DNA from: Bacillus pseudomycoides DSM 12442
GTDB lineage: Bacteria; Bacillota; Bacilli; Bacillales; Bacillaceae_G
Length of the DNA stretch: 64,000 nucleotides
Assembly (NCBI RefSeq): GCF_000161455.1
Contig: NZ_CM000745.1
Location: 3,614,130-3,678,129, forward strand
Direction of reading: 5' to 3'
Positions 51,668 to 60,123 of the stretch are shown here, one piece after another. Numbering within the stretch: the first letter of the stretch is position 1; each line of letters opens with the position of its first letter. The translations under genes and the position numbers were made by a program. The notes under the pieces are model-generated. The model saw only the letters and a list, made by a program, of their open reading frames with translations, made no database searches and was not told the origin of the DNA.

Positions 51668-52645
51668 ATGCAGGTTTATGATACGATATACGGTAATTTT
51701 GAAATAGACGGTGTATTAGAAGAACTATTACAAACAGAAGCTATGCAAAGGCTGAAGAAAATTCATCAAGTTGGAGCGAGCTTTCTTGTAAAACCAGAGT
51801 GGAATATAACTCGTTATGAGCATTCAATTGGAGTTATGCTTCTTGTGAAAATGCTGGGCGGGGGTGAAGCGGAACAAATTGCAGCATTGCTTCACGATGT
51901 ATCACATACTGCTTTTTCACACGTTGTAGATCGTGTATTACATAAAAAAGATGAAGACTATCATGAACATATTTTTGATACAGTCATTGAAAACTCGGAT
52001 ATCCCGCTCATTTTGAAAAAGTATGGATATGATTCTAAAATGCTTCAAAACTGGGAACAATGGATGCTGTTGGAACAACCACTACCAGCTCTATGCGCAG
52101 ATCGTATAGATTATACACTTCGCGATTTATATACATATGGAATGATTTCAAAACAAGAAGTTCTTACATTTTTAAATCAATTAATTGTCCATGAAAAACA
52201 AATCTGTCTTAGTACGCTAGAGGCGGCAGAGTGGTTTACAACAGTCTATTACAAAGAAACAATTGATTTCTTTCTACATCCATTAGGCTCATATAGTTAT
52301 CATGTATTAACAAAAGTTTTGCAACTAGCGTTAGAAAAGCATCTGATACATACTGAAGATTTCTTGTGCGATGATGAGGTAGTGCTTCAAAAATTGAAAT
52401 GTTGTCGTGATGAAGAGATAACGAGTGTATTGGCTACTTTACATCCAAATGTAATAGTAGAAGAGAATAATCAAGAGTATGATATTTGTTACTCGGGTGG
52501 GAAGGAACGCTTAATTGATCCACATGTCTATATGAATGGTAAAATATATAAAGCGTCTCGTTTATCTGAACATGTAAGGTTATGCAATCAAAATGCGAAA
52601 GAGAACTTCAATCAAAATATATATTTAAAAATAAAGAAAGCATAA
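51668..52645 (+). CDS. HD-domain phosphohydrolase (COG1078/dNTPase-like)
   Basis: 325 aa. RYEHSIGVMLLVKM, LLHDVSHTAFSHVVDRV and CADRIDYTLRDLYTYG give the H...HD...D metal set and the ADRxDYxxRD motif of SAMHD1/YwfO-type hydrolases. Likely acts on (d)NTPs or related nucleotides. Middle gene of a compact trio (gaps 3 and 13 bases). Confidence 0.82.
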   Translation: MQVYDTIYGNFEIDGVLEELLQTEAMQRLKKIHQVGASFLVKPEWNITRYEHSIGVMLLVKMLGGGEAEQIAALLHDVSHTAFSHVVDRVLHKKDEDYHEHIFDTVIENSDIPLILKKYGYDSKMLQNWEQWMLLEQPLPALCADRIDYTLRDLYTYGMISKQEVLTFLNQLIVHEKQICLSTLEAAEWFTTVYYKETIDFFLHPLGSYSYHVLTKVLQLALEKHLIHTEDFLCDDEVVLQKLKCCRDEEITSVLATLHPNVIVEENNQEYDICYSGGKERLIDPHVYMNGKIYKASRLSEHVRLCNQNAKENFNQNIYLKIKKA

Positions 52646-52658
52646 AGGAGTTATAAAT

Positions 52659-53147
52659 ATGAAATTAGAACAAGGATGGGAAACAAGCTTTTTAGAAGTT
52701 ATACAAAAAAGTGAATTCAAAAAAGGTGCACTGCGTAGTCAGCTACTTTGTGCAGACGGAGAAGAAGTAGAAGAACTTGCAGACGATTATGGATATGATG
52801 AAATTGTAAATCGTGAACATGATGAAGAACTCGCAGAAATTTTAGGTGAAGAACTCTTTAGTGAAATGGAACGTTATGTATTTCTATCTTCACAACCTGA
52901 AGAAAAACTTATTTCATTTGTAAATGGGTTAGGATTTCATATTTTAGATTGGATTGTTCTACTTGAAACAGAATTCGGTATAGATAGTGCAGTATTTTCA
53001 TCGGATGCAGTAAAAATGTTAGAAAAACGTTTTAGACAGTTTCCGTATATAGAAGATAAGACAATTTTTGATATGACAATTGGAGAAGCGATGAATGTAT
53101 TAGAGTCTGTTACAGGGTTACAATTGAAAGAGAAGATGAGTATATAA
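52659..53147 (+). CDS. Acidic protein of unknown function
   Basis: 162 aa, strongly acidic (EEVEELADDYGYDEI; EHDEELAEILGEELF). No membrane segment or catalytic motif that I recognise. AAAGGAG upstream. Last gene of the trio; followed by a terminator. Confidence 0.75.
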   Translation: MKLEQGWETSFLEVIQKSEFKKGALRSQLLCADGEEVEELADDYGYDEIVNREHDEELAEILGEELFSEMERYVFLSSQPEEKLISFVNGLGFHILDWIVLLETEFGIDSAVFSSDAVKMLEKRFRQFPYIEDKTIFDMTIGEAMNVLESVTGLQLKEKMSI

Positions 53148-53157
53148 TAGTGAAAAT

Positions 53158-53193
53158 GAAAAAGAACGTGATAATCTCACGTTCTTTTTTTAC
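53158..53193. terminator. Bidirectional terminator
   Basis: AAAGAACGTGA / TCACGTTCTTT hairpin between converging genes. Confidence 0.88.
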
Positions 53194-53501
53194 ATAATAA
53201 TAATTTTGTCAGTTAATTTTTTTTGTCCTGTAAGAAGTGCATTTAAATACTCGACTTTTCGTATACAAGATTGAATGTGTTTTTCAACTTCTTGTAACTC
53301 TGCCTGATGATGGGTTTCAATCGGATGAATTTGCACGTTAAACTTTTCAAATTGGCTGCTGTATGTTATTTCTGCATAGCCACTCATAATATCGGTTTGG
53401 TTATGAAATAAGAATTGTTTTGTTTCCTCACAGTATGTTACATCTTGAAATCCATATGATTTTAATGCTTCGATTACTTTTGTAATAATTGTTATATCCA
53501 T
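53190..53501 (-). CDS. Hypothetical protein
   Basis: 103 aa, mixed alpha/beta with a helical C-terminal half (HHQAELQEVEKHIQSCIRKVEYLNALLTG). AGAGGGAG before ATG 53501. On this strand there is a good TATAAT (53535-53540) and a cre-like site (53556-53570), supporting a real transcribed gene. Family not recognised. Confidence 0.7.
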   Translation of the reverse strand: MDITIITKVIEALKSYGFQDVTYCEETKQFLFHNQTDIMSGYAEITYSSQFEKFNVQIHPIETHHQAELQEVEKHIQSCIRKVEYLNALLTGQKKLTDKIIIM

Positions 53502-53555
53502 TTTTCTCCCTCTTTACGAAGTTCTGCTTTTCCATTATAACATGAAATAAATTTA

Positions 53556-53570
53556 AGAAAGCGTTTCCAA
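53556..53570 (-). promoter_or_regulatory. CcpA cre-like site
   Basis: On the minus strand TTGGAAACGCTTTCT fits WTGNAANCGNWNNCW at every position; it lies about 15 bases upstream of a TATAAT. Confidence 0.55.
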
Positions 53571-53716
53571 GTGCGGTTTTTCCTAATTTTCACGTATAAT
53601 TTATAAAAATGACACAAAGAAAAAATAATTGTAATAAAGGAAGGACTCTTTTGCTGTTTCATCATATATATACAGAAATAGTGTGATGAAAGGAAACTTT
53701 CCGAGGAGAAGGTAGT

Positions 53717-53968
53717 ATGCCAAAGTTGAGCGCAGTAAAAGGGGTGAGAATTTTGAATTTTGATATTACAGGACAAAAAGCGTATGTAAAAGATGGACCG
53801 TATCGGAATCGCATTGGAATTGTAAAGCAAAAAGAAAAGCAGGAAGGATCAAGTTTTTTCCTTGTTATTGACGATCAAGTCGTTGATGTGGAACTAAAAG
53901 ATATCGTTTTAGTAGGGGTAGATGTGCGGCAGTTTCATGAATGGTGCGAACACAATGGCTATTTGTAA
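53717..53968 (+). CDS. Small beta-rich protein of unknown function
   Basis: 83 aa: MPKLSAVKGVRILNFDI, RNRIGIVKQKEKQ, VIDDQVVDVELKDIVLVGVD. The pattern of a basic turn followed by beta strands is KOW/SH3-like, but I cannot assign a family. GAGGAGAAGG upstream. A terminator is at 54046-54083. Confidence 0.7.
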   Translation: MPKLSAVKGVRILNFDITGQKAYVKDGPYRNRIGIVKQKEKQEGSSFFLVIDDQVVDVELKDIVLVGVDVRQFHEWCEHNGYL

Positions 53969-54045
53969 AAGGGACGGGCTGTGAAGAGGAACTTTTATTT
54001 TTATTATGTGCTTGAAAAGGTTATATCAATAGATAATGATGATGG

Positions 54046-54083
54046 GGATATTATGCTCAATATAGGAGCATATATCCTTTTTC
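54046..54083 (+). terminator. Terminator after the 83-aa gene
   Basis: GGATAT.ATGCTC / GAGCAT.ATATCC hairpin and TTTTTC. Confidence 0.75.
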
Positions 54084-54246
54084 TGTTTATACACTTGGTA
54101 ACGAAGAAAATTTTTATATGTAATATTCAGAAATAAAAGAAAATCATTTGATATAGTAATAAATTTCCATTAAGCTATAAATAGAAACAGTGTAATAACG
54201 CTGCAATAAAATGTTCAAATGGATAATCAAACATGGGGGAAATCAA

Positions 54247-55071
54247 ATGAACTTAATGCAAAAAGCAATAGATATGGCAAAAATATATAAACAAAACCAA
54301 AAAGTAGAAGCGATTCTTTTAGCAGGATCCGTATCAAGAAACTGGCAAGATGAAAATTCAGATATAGAGTTACATATTTTATGGTCAGCACCGCCAGAAG
54401 ATGAAGATCGTGAAGGGCCTATTAAACGTATTGATGGGACAGTTTTATCGTATCATCCGTATGAAGAGGAAGAGTGGTCTGAATCTTATGTAACGAAAGA
54501 TGGGATTAAATTAGAAATAAGTAACTTTTTATCCGTAACGGTTGAACGTTTTATTTCTGATGTGGTGGAAAAGTATGAAACTGATTATGAGAAACAATGT
54601 ATTGTAGCCTCAATTCATGATGGTGTGAGTTTGTATGGTGAAGACAAAATTAGGGGGCTAAAAGATAGAGTCGCAGATTATCCATTGGAACTTTCTAGAC
54701 AAATGATTGCAGAGAATCTTTTGCTAAGTAATCGCTGGCATAACCGTGAAGCACTTTTAAAACGAAAAGATTGGCTTATGCTATACGATGTAATTTGTGA
54801 TGTACAGAAGAATGTATTTGGTGTTTTGTTCGGCCTTAATAAAATGTATGTGCATCACCCTGCATTTAAATGGATGCCTTTTAATATCAAACGAATGACA
54901 ATAAAACCGGAAAACCTTTATGAGCGAATGACGAATATCTTGATGGGAAATCCGGAAAACAGTGTGAAGGATTTGGAATTATTAATCGAAGAAGTATTGA
55001 TTTCGGCGGAGAAACAAATTCCAGAATTGGATCTTTGGGAGCAAAAGAAACAGATTTGTTATGTGAAGTAA
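54247..55071 (+). CDS. Nucleotidyltransferase-fold protein (Pol-beta superfamily)
   Basis: 274 aa from ATG 54247 with GGGGGAAA upstream (an upstream in-frame start is less likely). N-terminal LLAGSVSRNWQDENSDIELHI is the GS-x(n)-DxE nucleotidyltransferase signature; C-terminal part is helical. Similar architecture to antibiotic and small-molecule nucleotidyltransferases; substrate unknown. Followed after 21 bases by an HD protein. Confidence 0.78.
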   Translation: MNLMQKAIDMAKIYKQNQKVEAILLAGSVSRNWQDENSDIELHILWSAPPEDEDREGPIKRIDGTVLSYHPYEEEEWSESYVTKDGIKLEISNFLSVTVERFISDVVEKYETDYEKQCIVASIHDGVSLYGEDKIRGLKDRVADYPLELSRQMIAENLLLSNRWHNREALLKRKDWLMLYDVICDVQKNVFGVLFGLNKMYVHHPAFKWMPFNIKRMTIKPENLYERMTNILMGNPENSVKDLELLIEEVLISAEKQIPELDLWEQKKQICYVK

Positions 55072-55092
55072 TGATGATAGAGTGGTGGTGTT

Positions 55093-55734
55093 ATGGAGTA
55101 TACCATGGATAGAGCATATGCACGTGAGTTACTTGAACGTGCATATAAACAAAATCCTGGACCTTGGTATAAACATTCGATAAATGTTGCCCAAGCTACT
55201 GAAAACATAATCTTGGAATTTATGAAACAAGGATATGATGTGAATGATAATTTGGCTTATAATGCAGGGTTGCTTCATGACATTGGTAGGTATAAAGGTT
55301 TTACAAAATCTGTTATACATTCTTATGATGGATACATGTACTTAGAACAATTAGGATTTAGAGGGAATGCGATTAAATGTGTAACACATTCAGTTCCTTG
55401 TAGGAATAAAGACATAGAAATCGCGGCTGATTGGAGTCTTGTTCCTCCAGATATGAAAATGAAGCTTGTAGTGATATTAAATGAAAACAGCAACTATGAT
55501 TTATACGATAAAGTTATTACTCTTTGTGATGCTTTAGCCGATGATAAAGGATTTACTACACTTGAAAAAAGATTGATCTCAGTTGGATTGAGACACGGCA
55601 CCAATGCTCACACTTCTTCTCATTGGAAAGGATTTTATAAAATAAAAAAAGAAATAGAATCTTTGATTGGAATGAGTGTATACAGACTTCTTCCGGGAGT
55701 TGAGGAATCGATTTATACTGATATTCAGTATTAA
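55093..55734 (+). CDS. HD-domain protein
   Basis: 213 aa. WYKHSINVAQATENI, GLLHDIGRYKG, HSYDGYMYL and CVTHSVPCRN give an HD metal site of the small HD/YfbR-type. LCDALADDKGFTTLEKRL supplies a later Asp. Probably a nucleotide phosphohydrolase. GAGTGGTGG upstream. Confidence 0.8.
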   Translation: MEYTMDRAYARELLERAYKQNPGPWYKHSINVAQATENIILEFMKQGYDVNDNLAYNAGLLHDIGRYKGFTKSVIHSYDGYMYLEQLGFRGNAIKCVTHSVPCRNKDIEIAADWSLVPPDMKMKLVVILNENSNYDLYDKVITLCDALADDKGFTTLEKRLISVGLRHGTNAHTSSHWKGFYKIKKEIESLIGMSVYRLLPGVEESIYTDIQY

Positions 55735-55763
55735 AAATTGTATTGTATGAAGGGGTGAGTGAA

Positions 55764-56234
55764 ATGAGAAAAAATATGTGCTTGTTTATGATAATTCTAG
55801 TGTTTTTGAACTTAATTGGATGTTCCAATATTACAAGTTCTTCAAAAACTTCTTCATCAACTAAACAAAAAGAGGAAAAAGAAACATCAATAGTATTTGA
55901 GAAAAAACAAATAAAAGAAATGAATTTAGTGAGGATAGATCAAGATAATATTTCTAAAGCAGGAACGGATAATGAAGATCTAGTAAATCAGATTGTTACA
56001 GCAATCAAAGCTGGTACATCTAAAAAAATATCTTTAGATAAAAAAGCAAGGGATGCGGTACATGCTAATATGGAAGTTATTTTTAAGGATGATTCTAAGG
56101 AAAGTTTGTTAGTCTGGGTAGATGATAAAAATAACATTATAATCGCAAAAGATGTAGATAAAGGTTCTGTTCAAGGAATTCAAATAAATGAGGATGTTCC
56201 TAAAATAGTATTAAATTTTTTAAAACAGGTATAA
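55764..56234 (+). CDS. Putative lipoprotein
   Basis: 156 aa from ATG 55764 (GAAGGGGTGAG upstream). Type II signal peptide, lipobox LIGC at about residues 16-19, then a Ser/Lys-rich linker and a compact alpha/beta domain (residues approx. 45-155). Family not recognised. Confidence 0.78.
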   Translation: MRKNMCLFMIILVFLNLIGCSNITSSSKTSSSTKQKEEKETSIVFEKKQIKEMNLVRIDQDNISKAGTDNEDLVNQIVTAIKAGTSKKISLDKKARDAVHANMEVIFKDDSKESLLVWVDDKNNIIIAKDVDKGSVQGIQINEDVPKIVLNFLKQV

Positions 56235-56240
56235 GGAATA

Positions 56241-56277
56241 AAAAAAGGAATGCTATATCAATTAGCATTCCTTTTTA
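56241..56277. terminator. Bidirectional terminator between lipoprotein gene and tcyP
   Basis: AAAAAGGAATGCTA / TAGCATTCCTTTTT hairpin. Confidence 0.9.
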
Positions 56278-56293
56278 TGAAAGTTTCTCTTTC

Positions 56294-57688
56294 TTATGAA
56301 GCAACTTCTTCGCTTTTCACATCATCTTGATTATACGTATCGTGATCTAATTCACCAAGCCATTTGCTAGAAATAAGACCTGCTGTCATTGATCCGCTTA
56401 CGTTAAGAGCTGTACGACCCATATCGATTAATGGCTCAACAGAGATAAGAAGAGCAACAATCCCGATTGGTAAGTTCATTGTTGAAAGGACGATTAATGC
56501 TGCGAATGTTGCTCCGCCGCCTACACCAGCAACACCGAATGAGCTAATAGCGACAACTGCGATTAAAGTTAAAATAAATTGTGGTTGTAATGGATCAATT
56601 CCTACAGTTGGAGCGACCATCATCGCCAGCATAGCTGGATAAATACCTGCGCAACCATTTTGACCGATAGATACCCCGAAGGAAGCAGCAAAGTTTGCAA
56701 TTCCTTCTGAAACACCAAGTTTTTCTTTTTGTGCTTCAATATTTAGTGGCATTGTACCTGCACTAGAACGAGAAGTGAAGGCGAATGTTAATACTGGGAA
56801 TACCTTTTTCAAATATTGAATTGGATTTAAACCAGAAAGAGCAATTAATAATAAGTGAATAACAAACATAACGATAAGTGCTACGTAAGATGCTAAAACA
56901 AAGTTACCGAGTTTTAAAATGGCACTTACATCACTACCAGCGACTGTTTTTGTCATAAGAGCTAATACGCCATATGGAGTAAGGCGTAAAATTAATGTTA
57001 CCATACGCATTACAATTGCATAGACAGCATCAAGCATTTTCTTAAATAACTCTGCTTGTTCTGGATATTTTCTTTTCACACCGATAAAGGCGATTCCAAT
57101 GAACGCTGCAAAGATTACAACAGAAATTGTCGAAGTTGGACGTGCACCAGTTAAATCAAGAAATGGATTTGTAGGTAATAACTCCAATAATTTTTGTGGA
57201 ATTGGTGTTTGTTCAATTGAACTGAATTTTTCTTCCACTAATTTTAAGCGAGCCGTTTCTGCATCACCTTGTTGTAAGCCAGTTGCTTGAACGTCAAACC
57301 CTGCGCTTGCTGCGATACCAACAGCTGCAGCGATTCCAGTTGTAAGAATTAAAATTCCAATAATAAGTCCGCTAATTTTACCAAGGTTACTTGTTAATTT
57401 TAATTTTGTAAATGCCGAGATAATAGAAACTAGAATAAGTGGCATAACGATCATTTGTAGTAATTTCACATACCCACTACCAATTAAGCTAAACCAGTTA
57501 TTCGAATCCACGATAATTTTAGAAGTAGGTTCATAGATAAATTGTAAGATAAGGCCAAATACAATTCCGACCCCTAAAGCAGTAAATACGCGTTTATTAA
57601 ATGATACATGCTTGCGCTGCATATAATACAATATGCCAACTAATACGAGCATGACCGCTATGTTAATACCGACTAGCAGTGTATTCAT
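56294..57688 (-). CDS. tcyP: L-cystine transporter TcyP (sodium:dicarboxylate symporter family)
   Basis: 464 aa from ATG 57688 (TAGGGGGAATC upstream). DAACS fold with about nine membrane helices; TRSSAGTMPLNIEAQKEKLG, SIGQNGCAGIYPAMLAMM and VGGGATFAALIVL resemble B. subtilis TcyP. Secondary cystine uptake. Cytoplasmic acidic C-terminus. Confidence 0.9.
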   Translation of the reverse strand: MNTLLVGINIAVMLVLVGILYYMQRKHVSFNKRVFTALGVGIVFGLILQFIYEPTSKIIVDSNNWFSLIGSGYVKLLQMIVMPLILVSIISAFTKLKLTSNLGKISGLIIGILILTTGIAAAVGIAASAGFDVQATGLQQGDAETARLKLVEEKFSSIEQTPIPQKLLELLPTNPFLDLTGARPTSTISVVIFAAFIGIAFIGVKRKYPEQAELFKKMLDAVYAIVMRMVTLILRLTPYGVLALMTKTVAGSDVSAILKLGNFVLASYVALIVMFVIHLLLIALSGLNPIQYLKKVFPVLTFAFTSRSSAGTMPLNIEAQKEKLGVSEGIANFAASFGVSIGQNGCAGIYPAMLAMMVAPTVGIDPLQPQFILTLIAVVAISSFGVAGVGGGATFAALIVLSTMNLPIGIVALLISVEPLIDMGRTALNVSGSMTAGLISSKWLGELDHDTYNQDDVKSEEVAS

Positions 57689-57721
57689 GATGATTCCCCC
57701 TAATTCCAATCTGTTATATAG

Positions 57722-57750
57722 AATATATTTCAATAAAACCTATAAGTCAA
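57722..57750 (-). promoter_or_regulatory. SigA promoter of tcyP
   Basis: Minus strand: TTGACT (57750-57745), 17-base spacer, TATATT (57727-57722). Confidence 0.65.
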
Positions 57751-57769
57751 CTAGGTAATTAGAGAAAAT

Positions 57770-57799
57770 AAAAAAAGATGGCAATTTGCCATCTTTTTA
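57770..57799 (-). terminator. Terminator of yqgY
   Basis: AAAAAGATGGCAA / TTGCCATCTTTTT hairpin at the 3' end of yqgY. Confidence 0.88.
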
Positions 57800-58039
57800 A
57801 TGCCCAGCGCCAGGGACAAGTAGAAATGTTGTATAGTATGTAAACCCAATGAAGAAAACAGTTAAATATGCCCCGAATACGTATATATACATACGCTCTG
57901 TTAATTTTAAATAGCTTAAAAGTACGAAGAATCCTGTTTGTCCTAAAAATAATAGTGCAGTTGCGTGCATATCCCCTAAGTAAAACATAACCGAGAAAAT
58001 TCCAGTCCAAAAGCCGAGAACGCGAAACATGCGCTCCAT
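57797..58039 (-). CDS. yqgY: DUF2626 small membrane protein YqgY
   Basis: 80 aa from ATG 58039 (AAGGAGGGAG upstream). MERMFRVLGFWTGIFSVMFYLGDM and LTERMYIYVFGAYLTVFFIGFTYYTTF match the YqgY pattern; three hydrophobic helices. Function unknown. Lies before the comG locus as in B. subtilis. Confidence 0.9.
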   Translation of the reverse strand: MERMFRVLGFWTGIFSVMFYLGDMHATALLFLGQTGFFVLLSYLKLTERMYIYVFGAYLTVFFIGFTYYTTFLLVPGAGH

Positions 58040-58178
58040 GCAATCTCCCTCCTTTTCTAAAAAAGTAAACCTCTCTTCATTATAGTTTATTTTTCTTACT
58101 ATTGTAAATATTTGCGAAAAAAGAAAAGAAGCCAAATCAAATTGACTTCTTTTTGACACAATTTCATATGAAAACAAG

Positions 58179-58874
58179 TTATAGCTGAACTTTGTAGTTA
58201 CAAGATTTACATCCGTCTAATAAATTATCATGTCGTGTTAATTCCATGCCCGGAAATAGGATTTCAAAAATTCCCTTCATCATATCGCTATGCATATGGC
58301 AAACTTCTTCAGGATGATGGACAGCAACTTCTTTGAATGGGCAATTGTACACGTCATAGAAAATTTGTGTACCATCTGTGCTTAATTCAAATGAAGGGGA
58401 TAGGCCAGCAGTTGATAATGCTTCTTTTGCAATTTGAACTTTGTGTTCTAATGTTAATGAATCTTCATTAATGTTTAAATGCTGCATATGTTGTTCCATT
58501 AATTCTTTACCAAATTGTTTGCCTGTTTCATATAGTGCTTTTTCACCGGCTGCACCGAGGCTAAGCAATGAATTAAAAGCGATTTTTGCTAATAATTGAT
58601 AATCGCGAAATGGGAATTGTAGCTGAATTAAGTCTTCAGACAATACATATAATCTGCTTGGTCTGCCGCCTTTTCCCGTTTTCTTTGTTTCAGATCGCAA
58701 CATATTGACATCTTCTAATTTTGATAAATGTAGACGTGCTACGTTTGGATGGATATTAAATTCATCTGCGATTTCTTGTACAGTTACGTAACTATGTTTT
58801 TGAGAAATATATTTATAAATATAATAACGAGTTGGATCAGATAGTACACCTGTAATTTTTAAAGCTTGTTCCAT
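58179..58874 (-). CDS. HTH transcriptional regulator with C-terminal Cys cluster (SufR-like)
   Basis: 231 aa from ATG 58874 (AAAGGTGGAG upstream). Winged helix at residues 8-80 (LSDPTRYYIYKYI; VARLHLSKLEDVNML), then an effector domain with four Cys: C178, C192, C222, C225 (NCPFKEV, EVCHMH, GCKSCNY). This spacing recalls iron-sulfur regulators of the SufR/DeoR type. Target unknown; divergent from comGA. Confidence 0.8.
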   Translation of the reverse strand: MEQALKITGVLSDPTRYYIYKYISQKHSYVTVQEIADEFNIHPNVARLHLSKLEDVNMLRSETKKTGKGGRPSRLYVLSEDLIQLQFPFRDYQLLAKIAFNSLLSLGAAGEKALYETGKQFGKELMEQHMQHLNINEDSLTLEHKVQIAKEALSTAGLSPSFELSTDGTQIFYDVYNCPFKEVAVHHPEEVCHMHSDMMKGIFEILFPGMELTRHDNLLDGCKSCNYKVQL

Positions 58875-59079
58875 GAGGATCTCCACCTTTATCACTTTAT
58901 CCAAGATAATAACATTATAATACAGATAAAGTTGCTTATAGGTAATTTTAGTCAATAATTCAGAAATTGTTCATAATTTCACAAACATATTTTCCCTCTT
59001 TTCTCTGTTGAAAATACGAAAGTCGCTATTTTTCTTTTATATTTCCGCATGATATATACATAGTGAGGAGGAGATCATT

Positions 59080-60123
59080 ATGAATGGTGTTGAACATTTT
59101 GCCAATACAATTATGAAGGAAGCATGTGCATTACAGGCATCCGATTTACATATCGTGCCGCGACAAGCAGATGCAGTCATACAATTGCGCATTGGAAAAG
59201 ATTTAGTAACGAAGCATTGTATTGGAAAGGAATTTGGAGAAAGACTTGTTTCGCATTTTAAATTTTTAGCATCTATGGATATAGGGGAGAGACGTAAGCC
59301 ACAAAATGGATCATTGTATTTACAAATTGAGGGGCAAGAAGTGCACTTACGTCTTTCTACACTACCAACTGTGTATTTAGAAAGCCTCGTCATTCGTTTA
59401 CACTTGCAAGCGTCGGTTCAACCACTTTCCCATCTTTCTTTATTTCCAAGCTCGGCAAAAACACTTCTCTCTTTTGTACATCATTCTCATGGATTACTCG
59501 TGTTTACTGGGCCGACAGGATCTGGGAAAACAACGACAATGTATGCTTTGCTAGAGGTAGCCAAAAAGGGACAAACACGTCGTATTGTTACACTTGAGGA
59601 TCCGATCGAAAAGAGAAAGGATGGCTTGTTACAAATTCAGATTAATGAAAAAGCAGGTATCACGTACACAACTGGTTTAAAAGCGATTTTGCGCCATGAT
59701 CCTGATATTATTTTAGTTGGTGAAATTCGTGATGAAGAAACAGCAAAAGTAGCTGTGCGTGCGAGTTTAACAGGCCATTTAGTAATGACAACATTGCATA
59801 CAAACGATGCAAAAGGAGCTGTGCTACGTTTGATGGACTATGGGATTACGCGGCAAGAAATTGAGCAATCATTGCTTGCTGTGGCAGCACAGCGTCTTGT
59901 TGAATTGAAGTGTCCATTTTGCAAAGGGAAATGTTCGCCGTTATGTAAAGCAATGAGGCAAGTGCGGCAAGCAAGCGTTTATGAGTTGTTATATGGCCAT
60001 GAATTGAAAAAAGCTATTTGTGAAGCGAATGGAGAGCGTGTAACCTATCATTATGAAACGTTGCAATCATGTATAAGAAAAGGATATGCCTTAGGCTTTT
60101 TAGAAGAGGATGTTTATGTTTGA
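59080..60123 (+). CDS. comGA: Competence pseudopilus ATPase ComGA
   Basis: 347 aa PilB/GspE-type traffic ATPase. Walker A GPTGSGKTTT, Asp box TLEDPIE, Walker B ILVGEIRDEETA, His box LHTNDA, zinc-type CPFCKGKCSPLC. Powers the ComG pseudopilus for DNA uptake. GAGGAGGAG before ATG 59080. I see no convincing pair of ComK AT-boxes upstream. Confidence 0.95.
   Translation: MNGVEHFANTIMKEACALQASDLHIVPRQADAVIQLRIGKDLVTKHCIGKEFGERLVSHFKFLASMDIGERRKPQNGSLYLQIEGQEVHLRLSTLPTVYLESLVIRLHLQASVQPLSHLSLFPSSAKTLLSFVHHSHGLLVFTGPTGSGKTTTMYALLEVAKKGQTRRIVTLEDPIEKRKDGLLQIQINEKAGITYTTGLKAILRHDPDIILVGEIRDEETAKVAVRASLTGHLVMTTLHTNDAKGAVLRLMDYGITRQEIEQSLLAVAAQRLVELKCPFCKGKCSPLCKAMRQVRQASVYELLYGHELKKAICEANGERVTYHYETLQSCIRKGYALGFLEEDVYV

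Noticed and set aside
58956..59079. ComK AT-boxes before comGA
   Set aside because: A/T runs exist but no pair matches AAAA-N5-TTTT with correct spacing.
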